From assembly GCA_913061475.1 (NCBI GenBank), contig CAJXUN010000002.1, forward strand, positions 1-64,000: DNA of 64,000 nucleotides. Reading direction: 5' to 3'. Positions 9,549 through 19,923 of this stretch are shown here, in pieces (positions within the stretch are counted from its first letter, which is position 1; every line of letters begins with the position of its first letter). Under the pieces are notes generated by a model that saw only the letters and a program-made list of their open reading frames with translations, did no database searches and was not told where the DNA came from. Made by a program: the position numbers and the translations under genes. This stretch comes from an uncultured Colwellia sp. (GTDB lineage Bacteria > Pseudomonadota > Gammaproteobacteria > Enterobacterales > Alteromonadaceae).

Positions 9549-10630
9549 GTTCATCAGAAAAAAAGGCCGTAACAGCAATGAATAACAAAAAGCAGCGGGC
9601 AGTGGTGATTTGCCCAGGGCGCGGTACCTATAACAAAGAAGAGCTCGGTTACTTAACGCGTTTACATAGTGATAAGACCGAAATTATTGCTCTTATTGAT
9701 GATTATCGAGACCGCCAAGGACAAATGAAAGTTGCTGAGCTTGATAGCATGGAAAATTATAGTATGCGTGTGCATACTGCCGGCGAAAATGCTTCAGCGC
9801 TGATTTATGCTTGTGCACTGTCGGATTATCAAGCCATTAATAAAGATAAGTTTGATATCGTTGCCGTTACCGGCAACTCAATGGGCTGGTATATCGCGTT
9901 AGCGGTTGCTGGCGCTTTAGCACAACCACAGGCCATTGATCTAATTAACACGATGGGCTCGATGATGACCAAAGGTTTGATCGGCGGTCAGATGATTTAT
10001 CCCATCATCAATGATGATTGGCAAATTGATAGCGAAAAAGAGCAGCAAGTACTGCAATGCTTAGCACAAGCAAATCAGCAAAGTGGTTGTGAGGTTTATG
10101 TCTCGATTAACTTAGGTGGCTATCTTGTTTTTGGCGGCAATAAGGCGGGCTTAAAGGCGTTAGAAGCATTATTACCTATGGTGCAAGACAGATATCCAAT
10201 GAATTTGTTTAATCATGCAGCTTTTCATACCCCACTACTTAACGACGTTTCTAAACGTGCAATGTCGCTAATGTCGGCTGATATGTTCACGACGCCAAAA
10301 GTGCCATTAATTGATGGTTTAGGGCAAGTTTGGCAACCCTATAGTTGCGACACTGAGCAATTGTATCACTATACACTTGATACCCAAGTGGTTGAGCCGT
10401 ACAACTTTTCAAAAGCGATAGAAGTGGCGATTAAAGAATTTGCTCCTGACAAGTTAATTATTTTGGGCCCAGGAGCAACGTTAGGCGGTGCAGTAGCGCA
10501 AAGCTTAATTTCGCATCAATGGTTAAACTTACAAACTAAGGCCGATTTTATTGCTCAACAAAAGCAAGATCCGTTTATTTTAGCGATGGGATTAACCGAG
10601 CAGCGCCAACAAGTTGTTGGACAACTATGA
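9545..10630 (+). CDS. FabD-fold acyltransferase-like protein lacking the malonyl-binding arginine
   Basis: The 361-residue protein resembles malonyl-CoA:ACP transacylases. It has a nucleophile elbow GNSMGW with Ser112, and FNHAAFHTPL with His228 matching the catalytic histidine. The glutamate of the usual GHSLGE motif is tryptophan. The arginine that lies 25 residues after the serine in FabD and binds the malonate carboxylate is Met137 here. The N-terminus (VVICPGRGTYNKEELGYL) also differs from FabD's usual FPGQGSQ. By inference it handles a monocarboxylic acyl group rather than malonyl. It is translationally coupled to the fused E1 gene. An internal ATG (AMNNKK) 11 codons in is an alternative start. 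No acyl carrier protein gene is adjacent. Confidence 0.8.
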   Translation: MSSSEKKAVTAMNNKKQRAVVICPGRGTYNKEELGYLTRLHSDKTEIIALIDDYRDRQGQMKVAELDSMENYSMRVHTAGENASALIYACALSDYQAINKDKFDIVAVTGNSMGWYIALAVAGALAQPQAIDLINTMGSMMTKGLIGGQMIYPIINDDWQIDSEKEQQVLQCLAQANQQSGCEVYVSINLGGYLVFGGNKAGLKALEALLPMVQDRYPMNLFNHAAFHTPLLNDVSKRAMSLMSADMFTTPKVPLIDGLGQVWQPYSCDTEQLYHYTLDTQVVEPYNFSKAIEVAIKEFAPDKLIILGPGATLGGAVAQSLISHQWLNLQTKADFIAQQKQDPFILAMGLTEQRQQVVGQL

Positions 10631-10633
10631 GGG

Positions 10634-10670
10634 ATAAAATAAAAAATGGCTGAATTTTTTTTTATTTTAT
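10634..10670 (+). terminator. AT-only hairpin, possible terminator
   Basis: A 13-base perfect inverted repeat of A and T (ATAAAATAAAAAA and its complement) with an 11-base loop lies just after the acyltransferase-like gene and before argR. The lack of G-C pairs makes it a weak terminator candidate. Confidence 0.35.
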
Positions 10671-10707
10671 ACAATGGGCATTAGATATTTTCGTATTGAG
10701 CTAAATA

Positions 10708-11190
10708 ATGACAACAAGTCGTAAAAGAAATGAAGCAGAATTAATCTTAGCATTTAAAGCGCTATTAAAAGAGCAATGCTATGGTTCGCAAAGCCAGCTA
10801 GCGGATGCGCTTGCTGAGCAAGGCTTTAAGAATATGTCGCAAGCGAAAATATCACGTTTGTTATCTAAGCTTGGTGCGGTAAAAATGCGTAATGCCAGTG
10901 AGCAGGTAGTTTATATTTTACCTGATGAGTTAGCTGTGCCTAAGTCAAAACAAGCGATTCAATCGGTTGTGATCAGTGTCAAGCATAACAATATGCAAAT
11001 TATTCTTAAAACAGGTATTGGTGGTGCACCGCTTATTTCGAGAATGTTAGACAGTTTAGGTGAATCGACCGGAATTCTCGGCACACTAGCTGGCGACGAT
11101 ACCATATTTATTGCGCCGACCGATGTTAATCGCATTGCGGAAATTACTAAAGATATCAGCTTATTACTGGGTGTCTCAACGCAGGGGTAA
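10708..11190 (+). CDS. argR: Arginine repressor ArgR
   Basis: The 160-residue protein matches ArgR in length and both domains. The N-terminal winged helix is at residues about 1-75 (SQSQLADALAEQGF, then MSQAKISRLLSKLGAVK). The C-terminal arginine-binding and hexamerisation domain includes GTLAGDDTIFIAPTD near residue 130. It represses arginine biosynthesis genes and activates arginine catabolism when bound to L-arginine. No arginine biosynthetic genes lie in this window. It is followed by a strong terminator and so forms its own transcription unit or the last gene of the E1 group. Confidence 0.96.
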   Translation: MTTSRKRNEAELILAFKALLKEQCYGSQSQLADALAEQGFKNMSQAKISRLLSKLGAVKMRNASEQVVYILPDELAVPKSKQAIQSVVISVKHNNMQIILKTGIGGAPLISRMLDSLGESTGILGTLAGDDTIFIAPTDVNRIAEITKDISLLLGVSTQG

Positions 11191-11213
11191 GTCATAGTCG
11201 ATGTTATAAAAAC

Positions 11214-11244
11214 AAAAGGGTAAACAGCAATGTTTACCCTTTTT
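11214..11244 (+). terminator. Rho-independent terminator after argR
   Basis: A 13-base perfect stem (AAAAGGGTAAACA / TGTTTACCCTTTT) with the loop GCAA is followed directly by T residues. Confidence 0.9.
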
Positions 11245-11355
11245 ATGTTCAGGACGAACGGTATTTCGCGGGCGCATGGATGCGTAAGAGCGTTTATGTT
11301 CAGGACGAACGGTATTTCGCGGACGCATGGATGCGTAAGAGCGTTTATGTTCAGG
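11242..11355. repeat. 51-bp tandem repeat, two full copies and one partial
   Basis: A 51-base unit beginning TTTATGTTCAGGACGAACGG occurs at 11242-11292 and 11293-11343 with one difference (GGGCGC versus GGACGC). A 12-base partial third copy ends at 11355. Each unit holds the small palindrome CGCAT-GG-ATGCG. Because 51 is a multiple of three, open frames run through the repeat on both strands, but they look like by-products. It overlaps the 3' edge of the argR terminator and resembles dispersed intergenic repeats of this bacterial group. Confidence 0.9.
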
Positions 11356-11478
11356 CTGTTCTTAGCCATCTCGATAACTGCTCCAGCATTATCCTAATGA
11401 CTTACTTCTGTGTAAGAACATGGCTACTCGGCATTAGTGAATCCATTCAGGTCGGTGAATGAATAGTGTTTATTAGGA

Positions 11479-12567
11479 TTAGACAGTATCAAAAACGTAA
11501 CGAGATTTACTACAAAAAGGCTTTTCAGGTCGTAAAATCGTGTTATTAATATCGGCACTTGATGTTGTATTAGCTAATCGTTGGGGCTCAAAACAGAATG
11601 CGCCGTGCTTTTGATAAACACAATTATCTTTGCCAGTTTGGCTGCCATCAATATAATTTGCGGTGTAGAGAATTAAGCAGGGCTGATCTGAATATAGCGT
11701 TAAGCGTCGCCCCGATTCTGGTTCAGTAGCTTGCGCAGCAAATGTATCACCAATAATAGCCCCGGCAGTGCTGAGCCAATAATTATCAAACCCGTTAGCA
11801 ATAGTTACCTGCTTGTCATTACTGGTAATATTTTCATCTAACACGGTTAATTGTCTAAAGTCATGAGCCGTATTGGTAACGTTTCGTTGTTCACCGGTTG
11901 GGTAAATACGGTTATCCATGGGCAAGAAATAGTCGGCGTTTATTTGGATTTTGTGCTGATAAACTGCACCTGAACTGTGTCCTGCTAAATTGAAATAACT
12001 ATGCTGAGTTAAATTAACAACGGTGACTTTATCTGTACAGGCAAAATATTCAACAGATAATTCGTTGCTATTATTGAGGCTATATTTTACTTTGAAACCA
12101 ACGTTGCCAGGAAAACCATTATCACCATCAGGGCTGTGGTGTTGGAGTGTGAGAGTCACTTTATCACTAGTATGCTCTGTGGTTGCTTGCCAAAGTTGTT
12201 TATTTAATGCTTGAAAACCACCATGGAGTTGGTTGTCGTTATTGTTAAGGCAAAGCTGATAGCTTTTGCCGTCAATTGACAATAATCCTTGGTCGATACG
12301 CCCCGCATAGCGGCCAATAATGGCGCCTAAATAGTAAGGGTCTTTTTCGTAAGCGCTAATGTCATCATAACCCAGGACAATATCGCTTGAATTTCCGTGC
12401 TTATCCAGTGTTTCTAATGCGACAATAATGCCACCGTAATTGCTGATTTTAATGCATATACCTTGGGTATTTGACAGCGTATAAAGTTGTGCACTTTCGC
12501 CTGAACTCAGTGTGCCAAAATCGCTTTGACTAATACGTAGGTGTTTATTTAAAGTTTCGCTCGGCAT
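11479..12567 (-). CDS. galM: Aldose 1-epimerase (galactose mutarotase)
   Basis: The 362-residue cytoplasmic enzyme interconverts alpha and beta anomers of galactose and other aldoses. Family motifs are present: NGRYAGR-type GAIIGRYAGRI near residue 85, His115 in QLHGGFQALNKQLW, the catalytic His189 in NLTQHSYFNLAG, and the catalytic base Glu327 in FCFEPQRLANT. The length is normal for GalM. The ATG start fits the family, with about 15 extra N-terminal residues. No galactose operon (galK, galT) flanks it, so it is a stand-alone copy between argR and ispB. Tandem repeats lie beyond its 3' end. Confidence 0.92.
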   Translation of the reverse strand: MPSETLNKHLRISQSDFGTLSSGESAQLYTLSNTQGICIKISNYGGIIVALETLDKHGNSSDIVLGYDDISAYEKDPYYLGAIIGRYAGRIDQGLLSIDGKSYQLCLNNNDNQLHGGFQALNKQLWQATTEHTSDKVTLTLQHHSPDGDNGFPGNVGFKVKYSLNNSNELSVEYFACTDKVTVVNLTQHSYFNLAGHSSGAVYQHKIQINADYFLPMDNRIYPTGEQRNVTNTAHDFRQLTVLDENITSNDKQVTIANGFDNYWLSTAGAIIGDTFAAQATEPESGRRLTLYSDQPCLILYTANYIDGSQTGKDNCVYQKHGAFCFEPQRLANTTSSADINNTILRPEKPFCSKSRYVFDTV

Positions 12568-12709
12568 GAATTTTTCATTTTAGTATTTCCAAGTAACGAG
12601 ACTATACCAAATGCGTTTGTAAAAATGCTAGCGTAGGAGAATGATTGTTGGGGTTATAAAAGGTGCTTATTTAAGCAACAGCAAGAAAGCTAACTGTTGC
12701 TTAAATAAT

Positions 12710-13681
12710 CTAGTGACTGCGGTTAGCTGCAATATGTGCTAAAGCAATAAGTGCCTGCTTGTGTTCAGATTCTGGTAGCACAGCGATAGCATTAATCGCC
12801 TTATCAGCCTCTAATTCAGCTTTTTTCTGAGTGTAAACTAATGAGCCAGTTTGTTTCATTGCCATGAGAATATCATCGAGATGGTCCATACCATCGCCGT
12901 TTTCAATAGCACTGCGGATCATGATTTGTTGTTGTTCATTACCGTGCTTCATGGCATATAACAAGGGTAACGTTGGCTTGCCTTCAGCCAGATCATCGCC
13001 AACATTCTTGCCCATTTCTTGTGCGTCGGCAGTATAATCCATAATGTCATCAACAAGTTGAAAAGCCGTGCCGAGATGCTTACCGTAATTAAGCATGGCA
13101 AGTTCAATCACTTGATCTTTTTTTGCAATAACAGCAGCAAGCCGTGTTGCCGCTTCAAATAATTTTGCCGTTTTACAGTAAATAACCTGCATGTAGCTTT
13201 CTTCTGTGGTATCAGGATCATTACAATTCATTAATTGTAATACTTCACCCTCAGCAATAATGTTGGTTGCATCGGATAAAATATCCATAATTTTCAAATT
13301 ATTTAGCTCACTCATCATTTGAAATGAACGCGAATACAAAAAGTCGCCGACTAAGACACTGGCACTATTACCAAAAAGTGCATTAGCAGTTTCACGGCCA
13401 CGACGCATATTTGATTCATCAACAACATCGTCATGTAAGAGCGTTGAGGTATGAATAAATTCAACTATTGCGGCTAGCTGTAAGTGCTCATTACCTTGAT
13501 AGCCTATAGCTCTCGCTGCTAATACGGTGAGCAGTGGACGCATGCGTTTACCACCGCCATTAACAATATAAACACCTAATTGATTAATAAGAGCAACATC
13601 GGAATGCAGTTTTGAAAAGATAAGATCGTTGACAGCTGTCATGTCTTGTTGAGCTAAAGCTTGGATATTTTTGATATTCAT
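12710..13681 (-). CDS. ispB: Octaprenyl diphosphate synthase
   Basis: The 323-residue trans-prenyltransferase makes the side chain of ubiquinone/menaquinone. The first aspartate-rich motif (LLHDDVVDESNMRRG) and the second (QLVDDIMDYTAD) are intact, as are GGGKRMRPLL for isopentenyl diphosphate binding and KTAKLFEAA. It is divergent from rplU-rpmA across about 240 bases, the arrangement known in E. coli and other Gammaproteobacteria, which supports the name. The chain length produced (C40) is inferred from family and context. Confidence 0.95.
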   Translation of the reverse strand: MNIKNIQALAQQDMTAVNDLIFSKLHSDVALINQLGVYIVNGGGKRMRPLLTVLAARAIGYQGNEHLQLAAIVEFIHTSTLLHDDVVDESNMRRGRETANALFGNSASVLVGDFLYSRSFQMMSELNNLKIMDILSDATNIIAEGEVLQLMNCNDPDTTEESYMQVIYCKTAKLFEAATRLAAVIAKKDQVIELAMLNYGKHLGTAFQLVDDIMDYTADAQEMGKNVGDDLAEGKPTLPLLYAMKHGNEQQQIMIRSAIENGDGMDHLDDILMAMKQTGSLVYTQKKAELEADKAINAIAVLPESEHKQALIALAHIAANRSH

Positions 13682-13868
13682 AAAGCGTAACGAGTTACCT
13701 TAAATGGACTTTAGTGTTAGAATACTAGCGATTTCACGGGGTAATTTTACACGAAATTCATGACGATAGAAGTTTTCCAAGCGAGAAGTTTTCAGTTAAG
13801 TAAAAATAATAATAAATCATTGCTTTTATGCTTGCCCTCGTCGATTTCTTCGCGTAGAATTCGCGCCC

Positions 13869-13874
13869 TATAAT
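13869..13874 (+). promoter_or_regulatory. Putative -10 box of the rplU promoter
   Basis: A perfect TATAAT lies about 50 bases upstream of the rplU start, after a GC-rich CGCGCCC. No good -35 box is seen at 17 bases, so the call rests on the -10 box and its position. Confidence 0.45.
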
Positions 13875-13922
13875 TTTAAATTTAAGCGTCGTCCTTAGAT
13901 GATGACGCAGTACGGAGTAGCT

Positions 13923-14234
13923 ATGTACGCGGTATTCCAAAGCGGTGGTAAACAGCATCGTGTAACTGAAGGCCAAACAGTTCGTTTAGAGAAAATTGAA
14001 CTTGAAATTGGTGCTGCAGTAGAATTCGAAAACGTTTTAATGATCGCCGATGGCGAGAGCATCAATGTAGGCGCGCCTTACATTGCTGGTGGTAAAGTTG
14101 TGGCTGAGGTTGTAAACCAAGGTCGCGCTGACAAAGTTAAGATTGTTAAATTTAAACGTCGTAAGCATTCACGTAAAGAAGCGGGCCATCGTCAATGGTT
14201 CACTGAAGTGAAAATTACTGGCATTAACGGCTAA
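13923..14234 (+). CDS. rplU: 50S ribosomal protein L21
   Basis: The 103-residue protein begins [14 protein letters not shown] and contains the family signature [23 protein letters not shown] near the C-terminus. It binds 23S rRNA in the large subunit. The start is the ATG preceded by GGAG at proper spacing. A longer frame adding eight residues lacks family support. It is the first gene of the rplU-rpmA pair. Confidence 0.98.
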   Translation: MYAVFQSGGKQHRVTEGQTVRLEKIELEIGAAVEFENVLMIADGESINVGAPYIAGGKVVAEVVNQGRADKVKIVKFKRRKHSRKEAGHRQWFTEVKITGING

Positions 14235-14250
14235 TTAGGAGCGATTTACA

Positions 14251-14508
14251 ATGGCACATAAGAAAGCTGCGGGTAGTACACGTAACGGTCGTGATTCAGA
14301 AGCTAAACGCCTAGGTGTTAAACGTTTTGGCGGCGAAGCTGTTTTAGCGGGTAACATTATTGTTCGTCAACGTGGTACTCGTTTCCACGCTGGTAACAAC
14401 ATGGGTATCGGTAAAGACCACACTCTATTTGCTTTATCTGATGGTAAAGTACAATTTGAAGTTAAAGGTCCTAAAAACCGCAAGTTTGTAAGCATTATTG
14501 CTGAGTAG
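14251..14508 (+). CDS. rpmA: 50S ribosomal protein L27
   Basis: The 85-residue protein begins [20 protein letters not shown] and carries [17 protein letters not shown], the L27 signature. Its N-terminus reaches the peptidyl-transferase centre. It lies 16 bases after rplU with AGGAG upstream and is followed by a strong terminator. Confidence 0.98.
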   Translation: MAHKKAAGSTRNGRDSEAKRLGVKRFGGEAVLAGNIIVRQRGTRFHAGNNMGIGKDHTLFALSDGKVQFEVKGPKNRKFVSIIAE

Positions 14509-14524
14509 TCATACGCAAACTTAT

Positions 14525-14555
14525 AAAACCCTGCTGTTACGCAGGGTTTTTTTTT
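14525..14555 (+). terminator. Rho-independent terminator after rpmA
   Basis: A stem AAAACCCTGC / GCAGGGTTTT with a six-base loop is followed by a run of T residues to 14555. Confidence 0.93.
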
Positions 14556-14667
14556 GCAGGTAGATTAGCCAATCGTTACATTTTGTATAAAAAATGACAT
14601 TGTTCAACCTAATTGAAATAAATCATTTATAATACACAGCAGAAAATAAAATTTTGGAGTGTTTTAA

Positions 14668-15834
<1,167 letters not shown>

Positions 15835-15865
15835 ATTTCCCAGCAATTTTTAATCAACTTAATAT

Positions 15866-15901
15866 AAGGTGCATTTGTAGCAATACAATTGCACCTTTTT
15901 T
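15866..15901 (+). terminator. Terminator after cgtA
   Basis: A 14-base stem with one mismatch (AAGGTGCA... / ...TGCACCTT) and the loop GCAA runs into TTTTTT. Confidence 0.88.
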
Positions 15902-15960
15902 GTTACGACTAATAACGTATAATATTTAAAATTTAGCCATAAGACAATTCAATAAACTTT

Positions 15961-16449
15961 ATGACCATACTTTCAATGATAGTAGCGCATGCTAATAACC
16001 GCGTTATCGGAAAAAATAACGCTATGCCTTGGCATTTGCCTGCTGATCTCGCTTATTTTAAAAAAACAACTGTAGGTAAACCCATTGTTATGGGCAGAAA
16101 AACTTATGAGTCTATTGGTCGTCCATTACCAGGGCGCCAAAATATAGTTATTTCCCGTGATTCTAATTATCAAATACAAGGTGTTGATGTCGTTAGTTCT
16201 GTCGACGATGCTTTAGCGCTTGTAGAGAATGTTGATGAAGTGATGGTGATTGGTGGTGGCGCTATCTACCAACATTGCTTAGCGGCAGCGCAAAGGCTTT
16301 ATATCACTCATATCGATGCTAATATCGAAGGCGATACCTATTTCCCTGAATATGATTTAAATGTTTGGAAAAAGGTCTCTAGTGAACTTCGTGTTAGCGA
16401 TGAGAAAAACCCATATCAATTAGATTTTTCGGTCTATGAAAAAGTATAG
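15961..16449 (+). CDS. folA: Dihydrofolate reductase
   Basis: The 162-residue enzyme reduces dihydrofolate to tetrahydrofolate with NADPH. Visible signatures are NRVIGKNNAMPWHLPADLAYFK at the N-terminus, PIVMGRKTYESIGRPLPGR for cofactor and substrate, and VMVIGGGAIYQ. The upstream sequence has no clear ribosome binding site. The ATG at MTILS is kept because it gives the usual spacing before the VIG motif, and the internal ATG of MIVAH five codons later is the alternative. It converges on the chemoreceptor gene and shares a bidirectional terminator with it. Confidence 0.96.
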   Translation: MTILSMIVAHANNRVIGKNNAMPWHLPADLAYFKKTTVGKPIVMGRKTYESIGRPLPGRQNIVISRDSNYQIQGVDVVSSVDDALALVENVDEVMVIGGGAIYQHCLAAAQRLYITHIDANIEGDTYFPEYDLNVWKKVSSELRVSDEKNPYQLDFSVYEKV

Positions 16450-16470
16450 ATAGCCATCATTTTGGTATAA

Positions 16471-16496
16471 AAAAGAGCGCTTAAGCGCTCTTTTTT
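16471..16496. terminator. Bidirectional terminator between folA and the chemoreceptor gene
   Basis: The 24-base perfect palindrome centred on GAGCGCTTAAGCGCTC has A residues on the left and T residues on the right, so it can serve both converging genes. Confidence 0.92.
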
Positions 16497-16522
16497 ATGT
16501 CTGCATTTTACATCGAGTAAAA

Positions 16523-18541
16523 CTAAAGTTTAAACTCTTGTACTGATTGTTGTAACTCTTCCGCTAAACGTGCGACTTCGCTACTTGACTCTGCCGTTTG
16601 CTTAGAACCGGCTGTAGTTTGCTCAGCAATAGCAACAATAGACTCTAAGTTTTCGCTTATTTCATGGGCAACAACACTTTGCTCTTCTGCTGCGGTTGCG
16701 ATTTGAGAACTGCGGTCGAATGCTTCATGAACTGCATGAGTAATGGTATCAAGTGCTTTTTCAGCTTCGACACTTTGCTCAACACAGTTAGTTGCTTGTT
16801 TTTTACCAGTATCCATCACTGAAACAGCTTTTTCAGCACCACCTTGTAGCACTTCAATCATATTTTGAATTTCTTGCGTTGATTCTTGTGTGCGGCTAGC
16901 CAGAGTTCTAACCTCATCTGCCACAACAGCAAAACCACGACCTTGCTCACCGGCACGAGCCGCTTCAATCGCAGCATTTAACGCTAATAAGTTAGTTTGC
17001 TCTGCAATGCCTCGAATAACATCAAGAATGCCACCAATGGACGCACTATCTTGCTGCAGCTTATTAATAACTTGTGATGCAGATTCAACTTCGTTAGCGA
17101 GTAGTTCAATCGTTGCACGATTACGGCCAGAAATAACTTTAACACGTTCTGCTTCATCGTCTGCTTGCTTAATTTCACCTAACGCATCATTCGCGCTCGA
17201 TAATACACTTTGTGCCGTACTGCTCATCTCTGTTGTTGCAGAAGCAGCTTGTTCCACTTGGGTACGCTGTTCTTCAATCGCCGAAGTACTTTGAGCCGTT
17301 ACTGCAGATGTTTGTTCAGCAGCTGTTGCTAATTGAGTAGAACGGCTAACAATGCTTTGAATTAAGGTTCGTAGGCTATCAATCAACAAGTTGCAATTAC
17401 GTGAAAGTTGAGCAAATTCATCATTGCCGCTTTCATCTAACTTGCGAGATAGGTCGCCAGAAGCAACGACATTTAGCATTTCATTAACTCGACTTAATGG
17501 GCGAGTAATACTGGTTAAAGTAATCCAAGCAATGACTATTGCTAAAACAATTGAAACTAAAGTGATGACAAGGGTATTACGTGTGCCGTCTGATACCGAG
17601 GTTTTTACTAAAGCGCCTGTGACAACAGTGGCTTGATTTGCTAACTCTACTTGCTTGTCTAGTATGGCATTTGCATTACTTATACCATTTTCAGCTAATT
17701 TTAAGCTTGCAGTTGCAGCTGCAATGGCGTTAAGTTGACTACTTTTATTGGTAAATATTTTATTGTTACCTGTGATGTAGCCTTGCAATGCTTTGAAGCT
17801 GTCGGTTAACTCGTCAGCAATATCTTCCATGCCCTGTAGTCTTAGTTCACTAACAACGTCAGTAATTGATTTTTCAATCTCGCTAAAGGCATTTTCTATT
17901 TCACTGGTAACCAAGTCTGCCGACTGCTGATCTTTAAGTTCACGGTATTCAAAAGATGAACTAACAATACTGTTTAGCAGGGTTTCTAAGCGCAAGCCTA
18001 ATTCTATAGCTCGTTGTAATTTAGTTGAAGCAAGGTCGTGATCAGCCAAATCGAGTAGAACCGTTGCTGTATCGTCCGCTTTCTCCTCAATAACGTCTAT
18101 TTTATCAATTAACTCAAGGCGTTGCTCTATAGCAAGTTGTCGGTTACTCAGTACGCTGTCAATTTCATTTTCTAGGCTGTCGTACACTGGGTCGACTTTA
18201 CGTAAATTTGCAATTAAATTTTCTTCGTCTTGCACTATGCTTTTTAGTTTTTTTAGCTGTGTTCTAAAGTTGTTTTTTTCACTATTAAAAGCGCTTTGAT
18301 TTTCTGCTAGTGGTGCTAGTGATGTTTGGTAATAGGCGCGAAGGGTTAAGTTGCCAATGCCGGTTAAATCGTTTGCTAATTTGTTACTACCTTTTAGCGT
18401 CGGTATCGCAAGTTGATTTTGCTGTTGCGTGGCATCACCAATAGTATTTAAACTATTCCAAGATATTGCGCTGGTTAAAAAGAGTAAAAGTGAAATAATG
18501 GTAAAGCCACCAATTATTTTCATTGCTACTGTTAATTTCAT
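16523..18541 (-). CDS. Methyl-accepting chemotaxis protein
   Basis: The 672-residue chemoreceptor has a membrane segment at about residues 8-27, a long helical periplasmic sensor domain, a second membrane segment near 320-342, a HAMP domain to about 395 and a cytoplasmic coiled-coil signalling domain. The signalling tip ([20 protein letters not shown], then [17 protein letters not shown]) is intact near residues 515-555. The C-terminus (QSVQEFKL) lacks the CheR-tethering pentapeptide. The start is the ATG with GGTGGG upstream; a TTG four codons earlier is less likely. The ligand is unknown. It sits between folA and apaH, which are often close neighbours in related genomes. Confidence 0.95.
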   Translation of the reverse strand: MKLTVAMKIIGGFTIISLLLFLTSAISWNSLNTIGDATQQQNQLAIPTLKGSNKLANDLTGIGNLTLRAYYQTSLAPLAENQSAFNSEKNNFRTQLKKLKSIVQDEENLIANLRKVDPVYDSLENEIDSVLSNRQLAIEQRLELIDKIDVIEEKADDTATVLLDLADHDLASTKLQRAIELGLRLETLLNSIVSSSFEYRELKDQQSADLVTSEIENAFSEIEKSITDVVSELRLQGMEDIADELTDSFKALQGYITGNNKIFTNKSSQLNAIAAATASLKLAENGISNANAILDKQVELANQATVVTGALVKTSVSDGTRNTLVITLVSIVLAIVIAWITLTSITRPLSRVNEMLNVVASGDLSRKLDESGNDEFAQLSRNCNLLIDSLRTLIQSIVSRSTQLATAAEQTSAVTAQSTSAIEEQRTQVEQAASATTEMSSTAQSVLSSANDALGEIKQADDEAERVKVISGRNRATIELLANEVESASQVINKLQQDSASIGGILDVIRGIAEQTNLLALNAAIEAARAGEQGRGFAVVADEVRTLASRTQESTQEIQNMIEVLQGGAEKAVSVMDTGKKQATNCVEQSVEAEKALDTITHAVHEAFDRSSQIATAAEEQSVVAHEISENLESIVAIAEQTTAGSKQTAESSSEVARLAEELQQSVQEFKL

Positions 18542-18708
18542 AGATCCCACCAATAGGTAAATTAAATCACTCGTCGATTGTCACATAGATAATAAGCGTT
18601 ATTACCATATGAGTAATCATTAATTATTAGACTGCAAAGGAAAACAGGTAATTCTTATTGCTAGTATAACAAGCTGAGTCACTTTTTAAACTAAAGTCAT
18701 GCGTTATA

Positions 18709-19521
18709 TTAGTTTTTATGTGATTGCTCAGTAAATAGCTTTTTATCATGCCACCTTAGCATGGTCAAATGTTGTCCCCAAACACAGCCAGTATCAAGTG
18801 CATGTATATTGCTAGGTTGGCAATGTCCCATTAAAGCAGCCCAATGACCAAATATCCATTGTATATTGTTATTAATGTGTCCAAATTCAAACCAAGGTGA
18901 TAGCTCATTACTTGCCTCGTTAGGATGTTCTTTACAAACAAAATCTAAACTACCATCGGCATAACAATATCGCATACGCGTTAGTGCGTTAATGGTAAAT
19001 CTAAAGCGGTCGACGTCGTCTTCTGCGTTATGCCAATTTGTTGGCTTTTCACCATACATTAGGCTCAACCAATGAACTGCGTTTGATGATGTTAAGTGAG
19101 CTTGCGCTATAGCGGCTTGTATTAGTGCTTGCTTGGGCGTCCATTGCGGAGAAAGCCCAGCGTGGCTCATGTAAGTTTCTTCAAAGGGCAACTTTTGAAT
19201 AAGCGGTTGCTGAATTAACCATGTCATTAGTTGGGATAAGTCGGGTGCCGATAATAATGCATCGAGGTGATCTAGCTTTTTTACTTTCTTGATACCGTGA
19301 TAGACAGCGAGTAAATGAAGGTCATGATTTCCCAGCACCACTTTTGCGTTGTTATTTAATGACTTAATAAAACGCAATGTTTCTAATGACTCTGGTCCTC
19401 TGGCCACGAGATCTCCAGCGACATAAAGTAGGTCACTATTATTCGAAAAACCGACTTGAGTTAATAGCGCGTCTAATTCGCTATAGCAGCCTTGAATATC
19501 ACCGACGAAATAAACGGCCAT
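18709..19521 (-). CDS. apaH: Symmetrical diadenosine tetraphosphatase
   Basis: The 270-residue metallophosphatase hydrolyses Ap4A to two ADP. The metal-binding motifs are clear: FVGDIQGCYSELDALL, YVAGDLVARGPESLETL and VVLGNHDLHLLAV, followed by SHAGLSPQW. It is the last gene of the minus-strand set lptD-surA-pdxA-rsmA-apaG-apaH, nine bases after apaG, matching the E. coli order. Confidence 0.96.
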   Translation of the reverse strand: MAVYFVGDIQGCYSELDALLTQVGFSNNSDLLYVAGDLVARGPESLETLRFIKSLNNNAKVVLGNHDLHLLAVYHGIKKVKKLDHLDALLSAPDLSQLMTWLIQQPLIQKLPFEETYMSHAGLSPQWTPKQALIQAAIAQAHLTSSNAVHWLSLMYGEKPTNWHNAEDDVDRFRFTINALTRMRYCYADGSLDFVCKEHPNEASNELSPWFEFGHINNNIQWIFGHWAALMGHCQPSNIHALDTGCVWGQHLTMLRWHDKKLFTEQSHKN

Positions 19522-19530
19522 AAGCGCTCT

Positions 19531-19923
19531 TTAGTTTAATATATTAGGTTTTGCTAAGCGAAATACGGGAATTTCAACTTGGATCAATTTTGCTGACTTT
19601 GTTTGCATTTGGTAATGCCCCTGCATATTACCTAATGGCGATTTCAATAAACAACCACTGGTATAGGTAAAGCTTTCGTTGGCTTTAATATAGGGCTGCT
19701 GACCGATAACACCTTCGCCAGTTACAGTATTAGCATCACCATTAGCATCTGTAATCAACCAATAGCGACTTAGTAGTTGCACTGTTTCGGCGCTATTGTT
19801 GGTAATGGTGATGGTATAACTGAAGACAAATTGATGCTCAGCCTCGACTGATTGCTGAGCTATATATTCACTAACAACCGATACTATTACCTCAGTTGAT
19901 ATTAATGTGTTTTCATCATTCAT
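19531..19923 (-). CDS. apaG: ApaG protein
   Basis: The 130-residue protein has the fibronectin-like ApaG fold. The conserved [27 protein letters not shown] and [11 protein letters not shown] lead to [22 protein letters not shown]. Its biochemical role is not settled; it has been linked to divalent-cation homeostasis. The start overlaps the end of rsmA by eight bases, indicating translational coupling, and apaH follows nine bases downstream. Confidence 0.95.
   Translation of the reverse strand: MNDENTLISTEVIVSVVSEYIAQQSVEAEHQFVFSYTITITNNSAETVQLLSRYWLITDANGDANTVTGEGVIGQQPYIKANESFTYTSGCLLKSPLGNMQGHYQMQTKSAKLIQVEIPVFRLAKPNILN

Noticed and set aside
10959-11462. Open frames on both strands through the 51-bp repeat, giving repeated peptides
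   Set aside because: The repetition comes from a repeat length divisible by three. They overlap argR and its terminator and lack ribosome binding sites.
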